A DNA stretch of 64,000 bases, taken from positions 1 through 64,000 of the forward strand of contig JAJXTH010000008.1 of NCBI GenBank assembly GCA_021783995.1, given 5' to 3'. The DNA comes from Pseudomonadota bacterium (GTDB lineage Bacteria; Pseudomonadota; Gammaproteobacteria; Burkholderiales; Gallionellaceae). The position numbers were made by a program, and so were the translations under genes. The notes under the pieces are model-generated. The model searched no databases. It saw only the letters and a program-made list of their open reading frames with translations, and was not told where the DNA came from. Of the stretch, positions 42,021-52,007 are shown piece after piece. The first letter of the stretch is position 1. Each line of letters begins with the position of its first letter.

Positions 42021-43359
42021 ACATCCCGTTGCAGGATTGCTGGGCGCCGTCCTGCTCTGCTGCGCTTCAGGTATTGCATTCGCAACGCCCAGCATCCAGC
42101 ACTGGCAGAGCAGAAGCGGCGCGAAGGTTCTGTTCGTGGAGGACCACGACATTCCGATGCTGGACGTTGCCGTGAGCGTGCCGGCGGGCAGCCGTTACGA
42201 CAGCAAGTCCGGGCTTGCCAGCATGACGCACGAGATGCTGGACCTGGGCGCTGGAGACATGGACGAGGATGCCATATCCAGCGGCATGGCGGACATAGGC
42301 GCGGAGCTTGGCGGAGATATGGACCAGGACATGGCAAGCATCTCGCTGCGCACCTTGAGCCATGATCGGGAACGGGAAAAGGCGCTCTCGATCATGGCAA
42401 AGGTGCTGCAGCATCCGGCATTCAAGGACGAGATACTGTCGCGCGAGAAGACGCGCGTGATCGCAGCGCTGAAGGATGAAGAGACCAAGCCCGAGAGCAT
42501 CGCCAGCCGCGCCTTCTACAAGGCGATATACGGCAAGCATCCATACGCCCTGCCGGTGTCCGGCGATGTGGCGGGCGTCGAGAAAATCAGCGATCAGGAT
42601 GTGAAGGATTTCTACCTCGGCCATTACAATGCGGCGCGTGCAGTCGTGGCCATCATGGGCGACGTGACCCCGGCCGAGGCGCATGAGATCGCAGAGCAGC
42701 TGACGGATGAACTGCCCGTCTCGAAAGATGTGCTTCCGATGCCCGCGGTGGACATGCAGATCAAGGCTGTAGAGGAGCGCATCCCGCATCCCGCCACTCA
42801 GAGTCATATCCTGATGGGTGCGCCCGGCATGTCCCGAACCGACCCCGACTATTTCACGCTTTATGTCGGCAATTACATACTGGGCGGAGGTGGCTTCGTC
42901 TCGCGCCTGATGAACGAGGTGCGGGAAAAACGCGGCCTGGCTTACAGTGTATACAGTTATTTCTTCCCGCTGGGGCAGCCCGGCCCTTTCCAGATCGGCC
43001 TGCAGACGAAGAAGGATCAGGCGGATGAGGCGCTTAGAATCGTGCGCAAGACGGTGGCGGATTTCGTGGCGAATGGCCCTACCGAAGCGGAGCTGAAGGC
43101 CGCGAAGCAGAACATCATAGGCGGATTTCCGCTGCGCATAGACAGCAACCGCAAGATCCTGGGATATCTGTCCGTGATCGGATTCTACGACCTGCCGCTG
43201 ACCTATCTGGACGATTTCACAACGCGCGTTGACAAGGTCAACGTCAGTGAAATCAGGGATGCGTTCGCGCGCCACATCCATCCCGACGAGATGGCGACCG
43301 TGATCGTCGGCGCACCGGACGAAAAATCGGGTGGTCCGGAGCACAAGCAGGCGGAATGA
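42010..43359 (+). CDS. M16-family peptidase-like protein, non-catalytic member
   Basis: The 449-residue protein has a signal peptide (ending AFA) and the M16 fold, but at the site of HxxEH it reads LASMTHEMLDLGAG, so zinc ligands are missing. The C-terminal Arg/Tyr motif (EVREKRGLAYSVYSYF) used for substrate binding is kept. Pairs of this kind form heterodimers, one half catalytic and one half substrate-gripping. Confidence 0.92.
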   Translation: MSVKHPVAGLLGAVLLCCASGIAFATPSIQHWQSRSGAKVLFVEDHDIPMLDVAVSVPAGSRYDSKSGLASMTHEMLDLGAGDMDEDAISSGMADIGAELGGDMDQDMASISLRTLSHDREREKALSIMAKVLQHPAFKDEILSREKTRVIAALKDEETKPESIASRAFYKAIYGKHPYALPVSGDVAGVEKISDQDVKDFYLGHYNAARAVVAIMGDVTPAEAHEIAEQLTDELPVSKDVLPMPAVDMQIKAVEERIPHPATQSHILMGAPGMSRTDPDYFTLYVGNYILGGGGFVSRLMNEVREKRGLAYSVYSYFFPLGQPGPFQIGLQTKKDQADEALRIVRKTVADFVANGPTEAELKAAKQNIIGGFPLRIDSNRKILGYLSVIGFYDLPLTYLDDFTTRVDKVNVSEIRDAFARHIHPDEMATVIVGAPDEKSGGPEHKQAE

Positions 43360-43892
43360 ACAGGGTCAGGATAGGTGCGGGCGAATTCAGGAGCCGCATC
43401 ATTTGCTTTCCCGATGCCGAAGGATTGCGCCCGACGCCTGACCGCGTCAGGGAAACGCTGTTCAACTGGCTGGGGCAGACGCTTTACGGAAGAAGCTGCC
43501 TCGACCTTTTCGCGGGCAGCGGCGCCCTGGGTTTCGAGGCGGCTTCCCGCGGCGCAGAACATGTGGTGATGGTGGAAAAGAGCCTGCCCGTGTTTCGCGC
43601 GCTGAAGGAGAATGCCGCGAAGCTCGGCTGCAAGGGCGTGACGCTGAGCCATCAGGATGGGCTGGAATTCATCTCGCGCGACTTGGAGCGCTACGACGTG
43701 ATATTTCTGGATCCGCCATTTCAAAGCGATTGCCTGCCCGGGCTTCTGGAATTCCTTCCTGGACACCTAGCAGAAGGGGGCGTGGTCTATGTGGAATCGG
43801 GAAGCCCGATCGCTGCGCCACCGCAATGGCGCGTTCTGAAATCGGGCAGGGCGGGACAGGTTTGGTTTCAACTGATAGGATTGAGCGAATGA
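43356..43892 (+). CDS. rsmD: 16S rRNA (guanine966-N2)-methyltransferase
   Basis: The 178-residue SAM-dependent enzyme has [19 protein letters not shown] (SAM motif I) and the catalytic LDPPF. N-terminal [12 protein letters not shown] and [15 protein letters not shown] are RsmD hallmarks. It overlaps the upstream M16 gene and coaD by four bases each. Confidence 0.94.
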   Translation: MNRVRIGAGEFRSRIICFPDAEGLRPTPDRVRETLFNWLGQTLYGRSCLDLFAGSGALGFEAASRGAEHVVMVEKSLPVFRALKENAAKLGCKGVTLSHQDGLEFISRDLERYDVIFLDPPFQSDCLPGLLEFLPGHLAEGGVVYVESGSPIAAPPQWRVLKSGRAGQVWFQLIGLSE

Positions 43893-44365
43893 TCAAGGTG
43901 GTATATCCGGGAACGTTTGATCCCATCACATGCGGCCACGAGGATGTGGTGCGCCGCGCGGCAGGGCTGTTCGACGAGGTGATCGTGGCCGTGGCAAAGA
44001 GCCGGGCGAACACGCTGTTCACGATGGACGAGCGGGTGGAGATGGCGAAAGAGGTGTTTGCGGATTTTTCGAACGTGCGCGTCGAAGGGTTCGACGGCCT
44101 CTTGATGAGCTTCGTGCAGTCGCAGAATTCGCGGGTGGTGCTGCGCGGACTGCGCGCGGCGTCCGATTTCGAATACGAGTTCCAGTTGGCGGGCATGAAT
44201 CGCAATCTTTATCCTGAGATGGAAACGCTGTTTCTGACCCCCGCAGAACAGTACACCTTCATCTCCGCGACCATGGTGCGCGAGGTGGCACGCTTCGGTG
44301 GCGATGTGGGCAAGTTCGTCTCGCCTCTGGTCGCAGCCCGCTTGAGGCAGAAAAACGAAAAATGA
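43889..44365 (+). CDS. coaD: Phosphopantetheine adenylyltransferase
   Basis: The 158-residue nucleotidyltransferase has [19 protein letters not shown] (a TxGH motif), [14 protein letters not shown] and [11 protein letters not shown]. It makes dephospho-CoA. Start at 43889 overlaps the rsmD stop (ATGA). Confidence 0.95.
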   Translation: MIKVVYPGTFDPITCGHEDVVRRAAGLFDEVIVAVAKSRANTLFTMDERVEMAKEVFADFSNVRVEGFDGLLMSFVQSQNSRVVLRGLRAASDFEYEFQLAGMNRNLYPEMETLFLTPAEQYTFISATMVREVARFGGDVGKFVSPLVAARLRQKNEK

Positions 44366-44381
44366 TTTTGAACGGAGTTGA

Positions 44382-44639
<258 letters not shown>

Positions 44640-44643
44640 TCCT

Positions 44644-45447
44644 CTAGCGCCAGACTCCCTTGATTGGCGAGGTATCGCGGCTGTTGCCTATCGCTTGCAA
44701 GCCGTACAGATCGAGCAGCGTGCGCAGCACGTTGTAGTGGTCTATGCGCTGCCCGCTCGTGCCTTTTTTGATCATGGGGCCTATCAATATCGTGACGATG
44801 CGGTTGTCTCCCTTGAAGTCGTCCTCGTCCCAGGTCAGGATCAGCAGGCTGTTGTGCTGGTTTGCCCATTCCACATAGGGCGCGATATGGGTTTTAAGCC
44901 ATGAATCGGCGGCCTCGAAGCTGCCGTCGTGCATGTCGTTGTTCTGGTCGGGCACCACAAACGAAACCGTCGGAAGCTTCGAGTAATCCTCGGGAAATTC
45001 GCCGAAAGGCAGGCTGACGTTTGCGGGAAGATCGGCCCAGTTCGCTGCCGGATTGTGCTTGCGCTGATAGGCGCCCGCAGAGCAGACGAGGCTCCCTGTT
45101 GCAGGAAGACCTTCGGAGTAGATTGCGAAGCTCATGTGATTGTTCATCAGCGAACTCGCGAGATTATCGCCGGTGAGTTGCTGCGGACAGCTGTCGTCTG
45201 CGACATCGTGAGTGGAGCCTGAAAAGAGCGCCAGGTAATTCGGCTGGCTTGGATGGGTTACGCCATAGGAACGCTTGAAAAGCATGCCGCGCTTTGCGAG
45301 CTCGCTGATGTAGCTGTCCTGATGTCCCATGATCTCTGCATGGCCGCGGTTTTCCTCTATGACCACGACGACGTGTTCCGGGCGCGGGAGCGCGTGGGCG
45401 GAAAATGAAAGCAGGAGCAGGCTGGCTGCGGCAATTTTTCTGATCAT
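44644..45447 (-). CDS. Exported AcpA-like phosphoesterase
   Basis: The 267-residue protein has a signal peptide (about residues 1-19, ending AHA) and the phosphoesterase (acid phosphatase AcpA/phospholipase C-like) pattern: VVVIEENRGHAEIMG, YGVTHPSQPNYLALFSGS, DWND-like HDGSFEAADSWL and LTWDEDD. Metal-binding Asp/Glu/His residues are present. The substrate is not predictable. It converges on the ferredoxin gene with only four bases between. Confidence 0.85.
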   Translation of the reverse strand: MIRKIAAASLLLLSFSAHALPRPEHVVVVIEENRGHAEIMGHQDSYISELAKRGMLFKRSYGVTHPSQPNYLALFSGSTHDVADDSCPQQLTGDNLASSLMNNHMSFAIYSEGLPATGSLVCSAGAYQRKHNPAANWADLPANVSLPFGEFPEDYSKLPTVSFVVPDQNNDMHDGSFEAADSWLKTHIAPYVEWANQHNSLLILTWDEDDFKGDNRIVTILIGPMIKKGTSGQRIDHYNVLRTLLDLYGLQAIGNSRDTSPIKGVWR

Positions 45448-45501
45448 GGTGTTCCCCGGGTCAAATTGAAGATCGTAGCGCGAAATGATTGCAGGAATTT
45501 T

Positions 45502-46308
45502 TCATCTCTGACATCTCGGGCAATAGAAGCTCGAGCGCTGCCCCTGTCTGATCTGCCTGACGGTCGTTCCGCATCTTCTGCAGGGTTCGCCGCTGCGGCC
45601 ATAGACCCAGTGCTGCTTCTGGAAGTAGCCTGGATTTCCCGATGCACCGACGAAGTCCCTGAGCGTGCTGCCGCCCGCGATGATTGCGGCATTCAGCGTG
45701 GATTTTATGGCTGCGACCAGCCTTTGAGAACTGGCCTGTCCCAGCATGCGGCGCTCAGGCCTGATCCCGGCTGTGAAAAGCGCTTCGCTCGCGTAGATGT
45801 TGCCCACGCCCACGACTACATGGTTGTCCATGATCAGCTGCTTGATTGAGACGCTGCGATTCTTCGCGATCCAGTAAAGGTAGTCCGCGTGGAAGTTTTC
45901 ATCGTCCAGAGGTTCTGGCCCCAGGTCCGAGAGCAGAGGGTGGGCTGCTATGTCGCCTTCATGCCACAGCACTGCGCCGAAGCGTCGCGGGTCGCAGAGC
46001 CGCATCAGCTTGCCGTTGCCGAGCAAGAGATCGAAGTGGTCGTGTTTGGCGGGCGGGGTTCCTTCAGTCAGGATGCGCAGGCTTCCTGACATCCCGAGAT
46101 GCAGGATCAGTGTGCCGTCCTTGCAATGCAGCAGCAGGTATTTCGCACGGCGACCGATGCTCAATATTGTCTTGCCCTGCAGCGGCATGTCCGCTCTGAT
46201 GGGCCAGCGCAACCGATCGTTTCGGATCACGGTGCCGGTTATTTTCGCGCCTAGAAGATGCGGTGCAAGGCCGCGCCTCGTGGTTTCAACTTCGGGAAGT
46301 TCAGGCAC
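45502..46308 (-). CDS. mutM: Formamidopyrimidine-DNA glycosylase
   Basis: The 268-residue base-excision enzyme starts at GTG (46308) as PELPEVE, giving the required Pro1 and Glu2 of the mature enzyme. It has the H2TH region ([14 protein letters not shown]) and the C-terminal zinc finger [10 protein letters not shown]...FYCPRCQR. It removes 8-oxoguanine, relevant to an iron-rich lifestyle. The upstream extension to 46470 is not used. It overlaps the next gene upstream by eight bases. Confidence 0.94.
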   Translation of the reverse strand: MPELPEVETTRRGLAPHLLGAKITGTVIRNDRLRWPIRADMPLQGKTILSIGRRAKYLLLHCKDGTLILHLGMSGSLRILTEGTPPAKHDHFDLLLGNGKLMRLCDPRRFGAVLWHEGDIAAHPLLSDLGPEPLDDENFHADYLYWIAKNRSVSIKQLIMDNHVVVGVGNIYASEALFTAGIRPERRMLGQASSQRLVAAIKSTLNAAIIAGGSTLRDFVGASGNPGYFQKQHWVYGRSGEPCRRCGTTVRQIRQGQRSSFYCPRCQR

Positions 46309-47632
46309 GGCGTCGTTTCCACCAGAGATAGATGCCTGCGCCCAGGAGAAGTAGCGGAAGTGCGACCAGGAATGCGACGCTGATCGAGGCGAGCTGACTT
46401 CTTGACAATGCAATGTTGCTGTCCGGCGCTTTTCGCGGCTGCACCGAGATGTGGCTGTCGTCGTGTGCAAGCCAGTTCACCATGTTGACGCCGAGGTCCA
46501 CGTTGCCGCCGTTGCCCGCGAAGCTGTTGGAGAGGAAGGCGCCGTTGCCGACGACCACGATGCGCTGGTCCAGCGCGTTGACGCTGCGTTCCGAGGCCAG
46601 AGCGATGGTGACAGGCCCCCTGGTGTCGCGCTTCTTGTCAAACTCCTTGTTTGGCGTTTCGCTGACCCAGCCGGTGGAAGCCACGTCGAGCAAAACGCGC
46701 CAGTGGTTGTCTGTCCATGCAAGCGGGCGTGCAAAAGGAAATGCCGTGATCAGATTGAAGCCGCTGGTGATCGGGTGCTGCGTATAGCCTGTGCCCAGAG
46801 CCCAGGTGTCAGGCGCATTCATCTGCGTCGCGGAAGGGTCGATCACGATGCCGGGCGGCAACTGCAGGTCGAGTCTCTCGGCCAGGCGTTCGAGGCCGTG
46901 CAAGGGTCCGGGGTCTATCAGCCACAGCAGATTGCCGCCGCGATCCACATAGCGCAGGAGCTTGTCGATTTCTCCCGGCATCAAATTGGCCTGAGGCTGC
47001 GAGATCACGAGCATGCTGGCATTTGCGGGCACATCCTGAGCGATCGCGAGATTCAGGCTTTCGATCCTGAAACCGTTCTGCTTCAACTTTGCGCCGAAGA
47101 TCAGTCCAAGATCGTGATTCGCGCTGCCGTCCAGCTTGCGCTCGCCATCTCCGTCCAGATACATCACGGTCTGGTTCGAGGCGTGCGCAAGATGCAGCAG
47201 CGCGCCGGTCAGCGTGTCTTCGTTGATCGTGGTCAGGTGTTCGCTGCGGCCCTTGTACTCGACCACCATTTCCCCGTTGAGCTGTATGTTGGCAGTGCGT
47301 GTCTTCTCGGGCTCCTTGGTGGGATCCACGAAAGTCAGCCTGATGTCCGGCTTGTAGCGCTGGTAGAGCGAGACGAAGTCGCCGATGATCTTGCGTATGT
47401 CGCCCAGGCGCACATCCTTGGTCGTCGCATACACGGTGATCACGACAGGGCCTGAAAGCTGGCGGAGTGTCGAGATGCTCGCGGGGGCAAGGCTGTTTCC
47501 TGCATTGAAGGTAAGGTCGCGCTCCACGGGGTGGAGGGATGCGAGATAGCCCAGACCCAGCGCCGCTGTCGCCAGAAGCAGCACGAACAGCAGATTGCGT
47601 AGCGGATTCGAGACAGGAAATTTGCGCGGCAT
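46301..47632 (-). CDS. GldG-like ABC transporter auxiliary protein
   Basis: The 443-residue protein has an N-terminal membrane helix (about residues 11-30), a large periplasmic domain of the ABC_transp_aux/GldG type ([62 protein letters not shown]) and a C-terminal helix followed by KRRRA. Such proteins accompany GldA/GldF ABC exporters. It lies four bases from the permease gene. Confidence 0.88.
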   Translation of the reverse strand: MPRKFPVSNPLRNLLFVLLLATAALGLGYLASLHPVERDLTFNAGNSLAPASISTLRQLSGPVVITVYATTKDVRLGDIRKIIGDFVSLYQRYKPDIRLTFVDPTKEPEKTRTANIQLNGEMVVEYKGRSEHLTTINEDTLTGALLHLAHASNQTVMYLDGDGERKLDGSANHDLGLIFGAKLKQNGFRIESLNLAIAQDVPANASMLVISQPQANLMPGEIDKLLRYVDRGGNLLWLIDPGPLHGLERLAERLDLQLPPGIVIDPSATQMNAPDTWALGTGYTQHPITSGFNLITAFPFARPLAWTDNHWRVLLDVASTGWVSETPNKEFDKKRDTRGPVTIALASERSVNALDQRIVVVGNGAFLSNSFAGNGGNVDLGVNMVNWLAHDDSHISVQPRKAPDSNIALSRSQLASISVAFLVALPLLLLGAGIYLWWKRRRA

Positions 47633-47635
47633 GAT

Positions 47636-48379
47636 CTATCCGTATATGCGGTTGTTGTGCAGCCGCCTTGCGGCAAGCATCAGGAAGAACACAGTGAAAA
47701 TCAAGAAGAATGCCGCATCGCGGCTGTCCAGGAGGCCTGCGTTGAAATTCTGGAAGTGATAAAGCGGCGAGAACTGGTGCCAGGGTGCCTGTGCGGATGG
47801 GGATCCTATGTCTGCAAGCCAGAGGCCGATGAGCGCGGCGAGCGTGCCTATCGCGGCGATGACGGGCTGCGTGGTCAGCGAGGAGACATAGAGGCCGAGC
47901 GCGACAAAGCTTGAAGTGAGCAGCGCGATTCCGATGCAGTTGGAGAGCAGAAGGCCGTAATCCAGATGCGTGCCCACGGAAAGTGTGCAGAGCATCAGCG
48001 GCAGGGTCGCTATCAGGAGCAGAAGAAACAGCATCAGGCCAGCAAATTTCCCCAGCACGATCTGTGCGTCCGATACCGGGGATGACAGGAAAAGTGCCAG
48101 CGTATGGCTGCGCCTCTCTTCTGCGATCAGACGCATCGTGAACATCGGAACCAGCATCATCAGAAGCAGCGATGCAGTGTTGAACAGTGATGTGCCGACG
48201 GTGCCGGTCACGCCGGGCGGGTTTGCGAGCAGCGCAAGCTGTGGCTGTATCTCGAGGAATGCCTCAAGCCTCGAGAGGAAGAACCAGGCAAGGATGAACT
48301 CGAGGCCCGCCAGAAACAACCAGGTGGAAGGGATGGAAAAAAGGCTGCGAAATTCGCGCATCGCGATCAGGCGTATCAT
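47636..48379 (-). CDS. GldF-like ABC-2 type permease
   Basis: The 247-residue protein has six membrane helices and the ABC-2 pattern: FRSLFSIPSTWLFLAGL at the N terminus, MRLIAEERRSHTLALFLSSPVS in the coupling region and a polar C terminus. Start at 48379 (MIRLIAMREF) overlaps the ATPase gene stop; longer frames run inside the ATPase gene. Confidence 0.9.
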   Translation of the reverse strand: MIRLIAMREFRSLFSIPSTWLFLAGLEFILAWFFLSRLEAFLEIQPQLALLANPPGVTGTVGTSLFNTASLLLMMLVPMFTMRLIAEERRSHTLALFLSSPVSDAQIVLGKFAGLMLFLLLLIATLPLMLCTLSVGTHLDYGLLLSNCIGIALLTSSFVALGLYVSSLTTQPVIAAIGTLAALIGLWLADIGSPSAQAPWHQFSPLYHFQNFNAGLLDSRDAAFFLIFTVFFLMLAARRLHNNRIYG

Positions 48380-49305
48380 GATCTGTTCTCGCTCGTGATC
48401 CTGACGAAGACGTCCTCGAGAGTGGCGTGTATCGGGGTGAGCTGGGTGAGTCGCCAGCCCCTTTCCGTGGCGAGGGTGAGGAGCTGGCTTCCGGGATTCC
48501 TTTCCGGCGCATGCAGTATGCGAAATTCCGTCTCCGACAGCTGCTCCACGCTCTCCACGCCGTCGATCTTTTCGAGCTCGCTCAATGCGGGAGGATTCCC
48601 GAAGCTGATAGTGAATCCCGGTATTTCGCCGTAGTGTTGCATGTGGTCGCTGGAATCCCCGTAGATCAGCCGCCCGTTCTGCAGGATCTCTACGCGGTCG
48701 CACACGCTTTCCACTTCGCTTAAGAGATGCGTGGAGAGGATCACGCTGCCGGTGTTCCCGAGCTCGCGTATCAGCTGGCGTATGTCGCGTATTTGGGAGG
48801 GATCGAGGCCGACGGTGGGTTCGTCCAGTATGATGACGTCAGGACGATGCACGATGGCCTGCGCGATGCCGACGCGCTGCTGGTAGCCTTTCGACAGGGT
48901 GGCTATCAGTTTCCTTCTTGCGGACTCGAGCCCGCAGCGCCTGATCGCATCCGTCATCGCGGAATCGATGTCATCTTCATGCATGCCGCGCAGGCGCGCG
49001 GCGAAACGCAGATATGTCTCCACGCTGAGTTCTCTGTGCAGCGGCGGCGATTCGGGAAGGTAGCCCATGTGCGTCTTGGCCTGCGCGGGATTCTTTTTCA
49101 GGCTGATGTCGCAGATGTCGATTTCTCCGCTGTCGGGGAGCAGGCAGCCGGTCAGCATCTGCAGCGTGGTGCTCTTGCCTGCACCGTTCTGCCCGAGCAG
49201 ACCGAGCACCTCGCCGCGCTTGAGCTCCAGCGAAAGGTCGTGGATGATCCGGCGCTTGCCGAAGCTGCGGGTGAGGTTGCGCGCTGAAATGGTGGCGTTC
49301 GACAT
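48376..49305 (-). CDS. GldA-like ABC transporter ATPase
   Basis: The 309-residue ATPase has Walker A GQNGAGKST, signature LSKGYQQRVGIAQA, Walker B VIILDEPTVGLD and the His switch STHLLSE, plus a C-terminal extension typical of ABC-2 exporters. Start at 49305 (MSNATISARNL) gives the usual length; the frame to 49452 crosses the opposite TPR gene. It is divergent from that gene with 70 bases between. Confidence 0.92.
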   Translation of the reverse strand: MSNATISARNLTRSFGKRRIIHDLSLELKRGEVLGLLGQNGAGKSTTLQMLTGCLLPDSGEIDICDISLKKNPAQAKTHMGYLPESPPLHRELSVETYLRFAARLRGMHEDDIDSAMTDAIRRCGLESARRKLIATLSKGYQQRVGIAQAIVHRPDVIILDEPTVGLDPSQIRDIRQLIRELGNTGSVILSTHLLSEVESVCDRVEILQNGRLIYGDSSDHMQHYGEIPGFTISFGNPPALSELEKIDGVESVEQLSETEFRILHAPERNPGSQLLTLATERGWRLTQLTPIHATLEDVFVRITSENRS

Positions 49306-49375
49306 GGACGTCCGTAGTTGTGGATAGCCATCAATATAACCTAATATGTAGGCCCGTATCAAAAGCCGTGTTGCC

Positions 49376-51118
49376 ATGAAACGATTCAGACATCTATTGC
49401 TCGCATGCTTGCTGGTCTCAGGATGTGCCGAAGTGCACAAGCCTGCAATCACGGCGCAACCAATGAAGCACCAGGCTCAGCCCATACCCCCTGCTGCACC
49501 GCCCGCGCCTGTCCCCGAGGTGCTGCCGGACATCGAACTGACCCAGGATCTGCTGTACGAGATACTGCTTTCCGAATTTGCAGCGCAGCGCGGCCACATG
49601 GCGCTGGCGCTGGAGGAAAGCATGGATCTTGCAGAAAAGACGCGCGACCCGAGGCTTGCAAGGCAGGCCGCGCAGCTTGCGGTGCAATCCGGAGACATGG
49701 AGAAATCGGTCGAGGCCGTAGGCCTTTGGCACGAACTCGATTCGGGTTCAGCGACGGCCACGCGCATGCTTTCATCGCTGCTTCTACGCGGCGGAAGGCT
49801 GGAGGAGGCGCGTCCCTATCTCGTCGAAGCGTTGAAGGGGGAGGGAGACAATGTGGGCCTGACTTTCCTGCAGCTCTATCCGCTGGTCGGGCCGCAAGCC
49901 GACAAGGCAGAGGCGCTGAAGCTGATGCGAGAGCTGGCAAAGCCTTATCCCGAAGTGAGCGAGGCGCACTGGGTCGTGGCCAAGCTCGCTCAGGCGGCAG
50001 GCGACGAGAAGCTTGCGTTGGATGAGGCGCGCGAAGCGCACAGGCTCCAGCCCGCATGGAATGCACCCGTGTCTCTGGAGGCGGAACTCTTGAGCAAAGC
50101 TTCGCCAGAGCAGAGTCTGGAGCTGCTGAGGGGCTATCTGTCGGACTATCCCCAGGCCTCCGAAGTGCGTTTGCAGTATGCCCGCGAGCTGCTGGTACAG
50201 AAGCAGTACAAGAGCGCGCGCAATGAATTCCAGTATCTCGCGCGCCAGAATCCGGACAATGTCGAGCTGGCCTTTGCGGTGGCCTTGATCTCGCTGCAGC
50301 TCAATGACCTTCCGGAGGCGGAGAAGCAGCTCCAGGACACGCTGGCAAGAAATGGCAAGACCCAGGACGATGTGGCGTATTTTCTGGGACAACTGCACGA
50401 GGCCAAGGAGGATAGCGCGAAGGCGCTCGAATATTACCGTAGGGTGCATGGAGGAGAATACCGCTATGCGGCAGAGCTGCGCATCGTCTACATCCTGAGC
50501 CGGGAAAACAAGCTCGACGAAGCGCGCGAGGTGCTGCACCAGGCGGCAATGGACTATCCGGAAAAGCGTTCGGAGCTTCTGGTGATAGAGGCGCAGCTCT
50601 TGCGCGATGCGAAAGAGCCAGATGCTGCGCTGGATGTGCTGAAGCAGGGTCTGGAAAAGATTCCCGACGATGCTGGGCTTTTGTATGAGGCTGCGATGCA
50701 GGCCGATCAGATGGGGCACTTTGATGAGTCTGAGAAATGGCTGCGCCATCTGATCAAGGTGAGGCCGGATTACGCGCATGCATACAACGCGCTGGGCTAT
50801 GGATTCCTCGAGCGCAAGGTGCGCATACCCGAGGCGACAGCGCTGGTGGAGAAGGCGCTGAAGCTTGCGCCGGACGACTATGCCATCATGGACAGCGTGG
50901 GCTGGGCCTACTATCTCGAGGGCAGACTGGACGAGAGCGTGGCGATGCTGAAGAAGGCGTTCGCAGGGACGGGTGACCCTGAAATTGCGGCGCATCTGGG
51001 CGAGGCACTGTGGGCGCGCGGCGACAAGGATGAGGCGACAAAACTCTTGCAGGGCAGCCTGAAGGAACATCCCGACAGCGAGCCGTTGAAGTCCGTGATG
51101 AAACGGCTGATGCCCTGA
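49376..51118 (+). CDS. TPR-repeat lipoprotein
   Basis: The 580-residue protein has a lipoprotein signal (lipobox VSGC, Cys about residue 17), a Pro-rich linker and about ten to twelve tetratricopeptide repeats (e.g. PDYAHAYNALGYGFLERKVRIPEA, LKLAPDDYAIMDSVGWAYYLEGRLDES). It lies before lolB-ispE, its usual place in betaproteobacteria. It is probably an envelope scaffold; partners are unknown. Confidence 0.9.
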   Translation: MKRFRHLLLACLLVSGCAEVHKPAITAQPMKHQAQPIPPAAPPAPVPEVLPDIELTQDLLYEILLSEFAAQRGHMALALEESMDLAEKTRDPRLARQAAQLAVQSGDMEKSVEAVGLWHELDSGSATATRMLSSLLLRGGRLEEARPYLVEALKGEGDNVGLTFLQLYPLVGPQADKAEALKLMRELAKPYPEVSEAHWVVAKLAQAAGDEKLALDEAREAHRLQPAWNAPVSLEAELLSKASPEQSLELLRGYLSDYPQASEVRLQYARELLVQKQYKSARNEFQYLARQNPDNVELAFAVALISLQLNDLPEAEKQLQDTLARNGKTQDDVAYFLGQLHEAKEDSAKALEYYRRVHGGEYRYAAELRIVYILSRENKLDEAREVLHQAAMDYPEKRSELLVIEAQLLRDAKEPDAALDVLKQGLEKIPDDAGLLYEAAMQADQMGHFDESEKWLRHLIKVRPDYAHAYNALGYGFLERKVRIPEATALVEKALKLAPDDYAIMDSVGWAYYLEGRLDESVAMLKKAFAGTGDPEIAAHLGEALWARGDKDEATKLLQGSLKEHPDSEPLKSVMKRLMP

Positions 51119-51285
51119 TACGCAAAGATGAGCTTGGAATGAAACCGGGTGACAGGATGACATTCACCTTGATGCCGGATGCCACTGTCGTCATGCGCGT
51201 AAAAAATAAAAGTATTACCGATTTGGCAGGTACGCTGTACAGGAAAGGCCGGAAGCCTGTTCCGGTCGAGAAGCTGTCGCGCTGA
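51118..51285 (+). pseudogene. AbrB/VapB-type antitoxin remnant
   Basis: Directly after the TPR stop, a frame reads IRKDELGMKPGDRMTF and continues as a VapB-like C-terminal half to a TGA at 51283, ending PVEKLSR. The first about 20 residues of the AbrB domain are missing, so the junction with the TPR gene marks a deletion. The stop overlaps the vapC remnant start (TGATG). Confidence 0.65.
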
Positions 51286-51635
51286 TGCTGGGCATAGATA
51301 CCAATGTTCTGGTTCGTTTTTAGGTGCAGGACGATGAGGCGCAGTTTGAAAAGGCACGCAGATTGATCAGGCGTGAAGTTGTGGCAGGGCGTCGTGTGCT
51401 TGTCAACCAGTTGGTGCTTATGGAAACCGAATGGATTTTGCGAAGCCGGTATTCCATATCTAAAAATCAGATTCTAGAAGCTATCTTTGTCTGGAAAGAG
51501 GTATCTGCTGATTTTGCCGATTGCCTGATCGGAGCCAGGAATCGACGACTGGGTTGTCAGGCAATAGTAACCTTTGATGCAAAAGTAACCTTTGATGCAA
51601 AAGCTTCGAGGTTGCCGAGTTTCACTGCTGCGTAA
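51285..51635 (+). pseudogene. VapC PIN-domain toxin remnant
   Basis: The frame starts MLGIDTNVLVRF with the first PIN-domain Asp, then meets a TAG stop (51321-51323). Past the stop it continues as a PIN protein (VLVNQLVLMETEWILR, DFADCLIGARNRRLGC, TFDAK). About 40 central residues of the usual domain are missing between ILEAIF and VWKEVSADFAD, and TFDAKV is tandemly duplicated by an 18-base repeat. It is non-functional. Confidence 0.8.
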
Positions 51636-51636
51636 A

Positions 51637-51836
51637 AGATTTGGCGGGCAGGGTATTGGTGGCACGTTGCTTGCGGATGCGCTGCATCGTGCGTCTGTTT
51701 CAGATATAGCAACGCCATGCTGGTTGACGTCAAGGATGATGAAGCCGCTACCTTCTACAAACACTACGGCTTCATTCCCCTGTGGGATACGCCGTTGTCG
51801 CTGTTTTTGCGGCTGGCAATGTTATCCAGTATTTGA
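51637..51836 (+). pseudogene. GNAT acetyltransferase remnant
   Basis: One frame gives RFGGQGIGGTLLADALHRA, the acetyl-CoA-binding motif of a GNAT enzyme of the TacT-toxin type; after a frameshift near 51710 another frame continues AMLVDVKDDEAATFYKHYG and FIPLWDTPLSLFLRLA to TGA at 51834. The N-terminal half is absent. It follows the vapC remnant immediately. Confidence 0.7.
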
Positions 51837-51919
51837 GCGATGGTGCGAAGCGGAAAAAAAGTAAAGGATTGCTTTTGTGATCTCGAAAGCGGGAGCTGGG
51901 CGGAGTGAACAGTAGTGGG

Positions 51920-51966
51920 TTGTCATTCCCGCGCAGGCGGGAATCCAGCCTGCGCGGGAATGACAA
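51920..51966. repeat. REP-like perfect palindrome before lolB
   Basis: A perfect 19-base inverted repeat, TTGTCATTCCCGCGCAGGC and its complement, flanks a nine-base loop (GGGAATCCA) and is followed by GCTTTTTT. It is the cleanest copy of the REP-like family in this window and could also terminate transcripts arriving from the left. The rest of the gap from 51837 to 52007 shows nothing else. Confidence 0.85.
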
Positions 51967-52007
51967 GCTTTTTTCATAGGTAGTTTGAATTTTTATAGGT
52001 TGAATAA

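Noticed and set aside
44644-45447. Phospholipase C label for the exported phosphoesterase
   Set aside because: Size and motifs fit the shorter AcpA-like branch; a phospholipase role cannot be shown.
51592-51864. 90-codon frame as an intact gene
   Set aside because: Only its middle matches a GNAT motif and the homology switches frame near 51710; it is part of a pseudogene.
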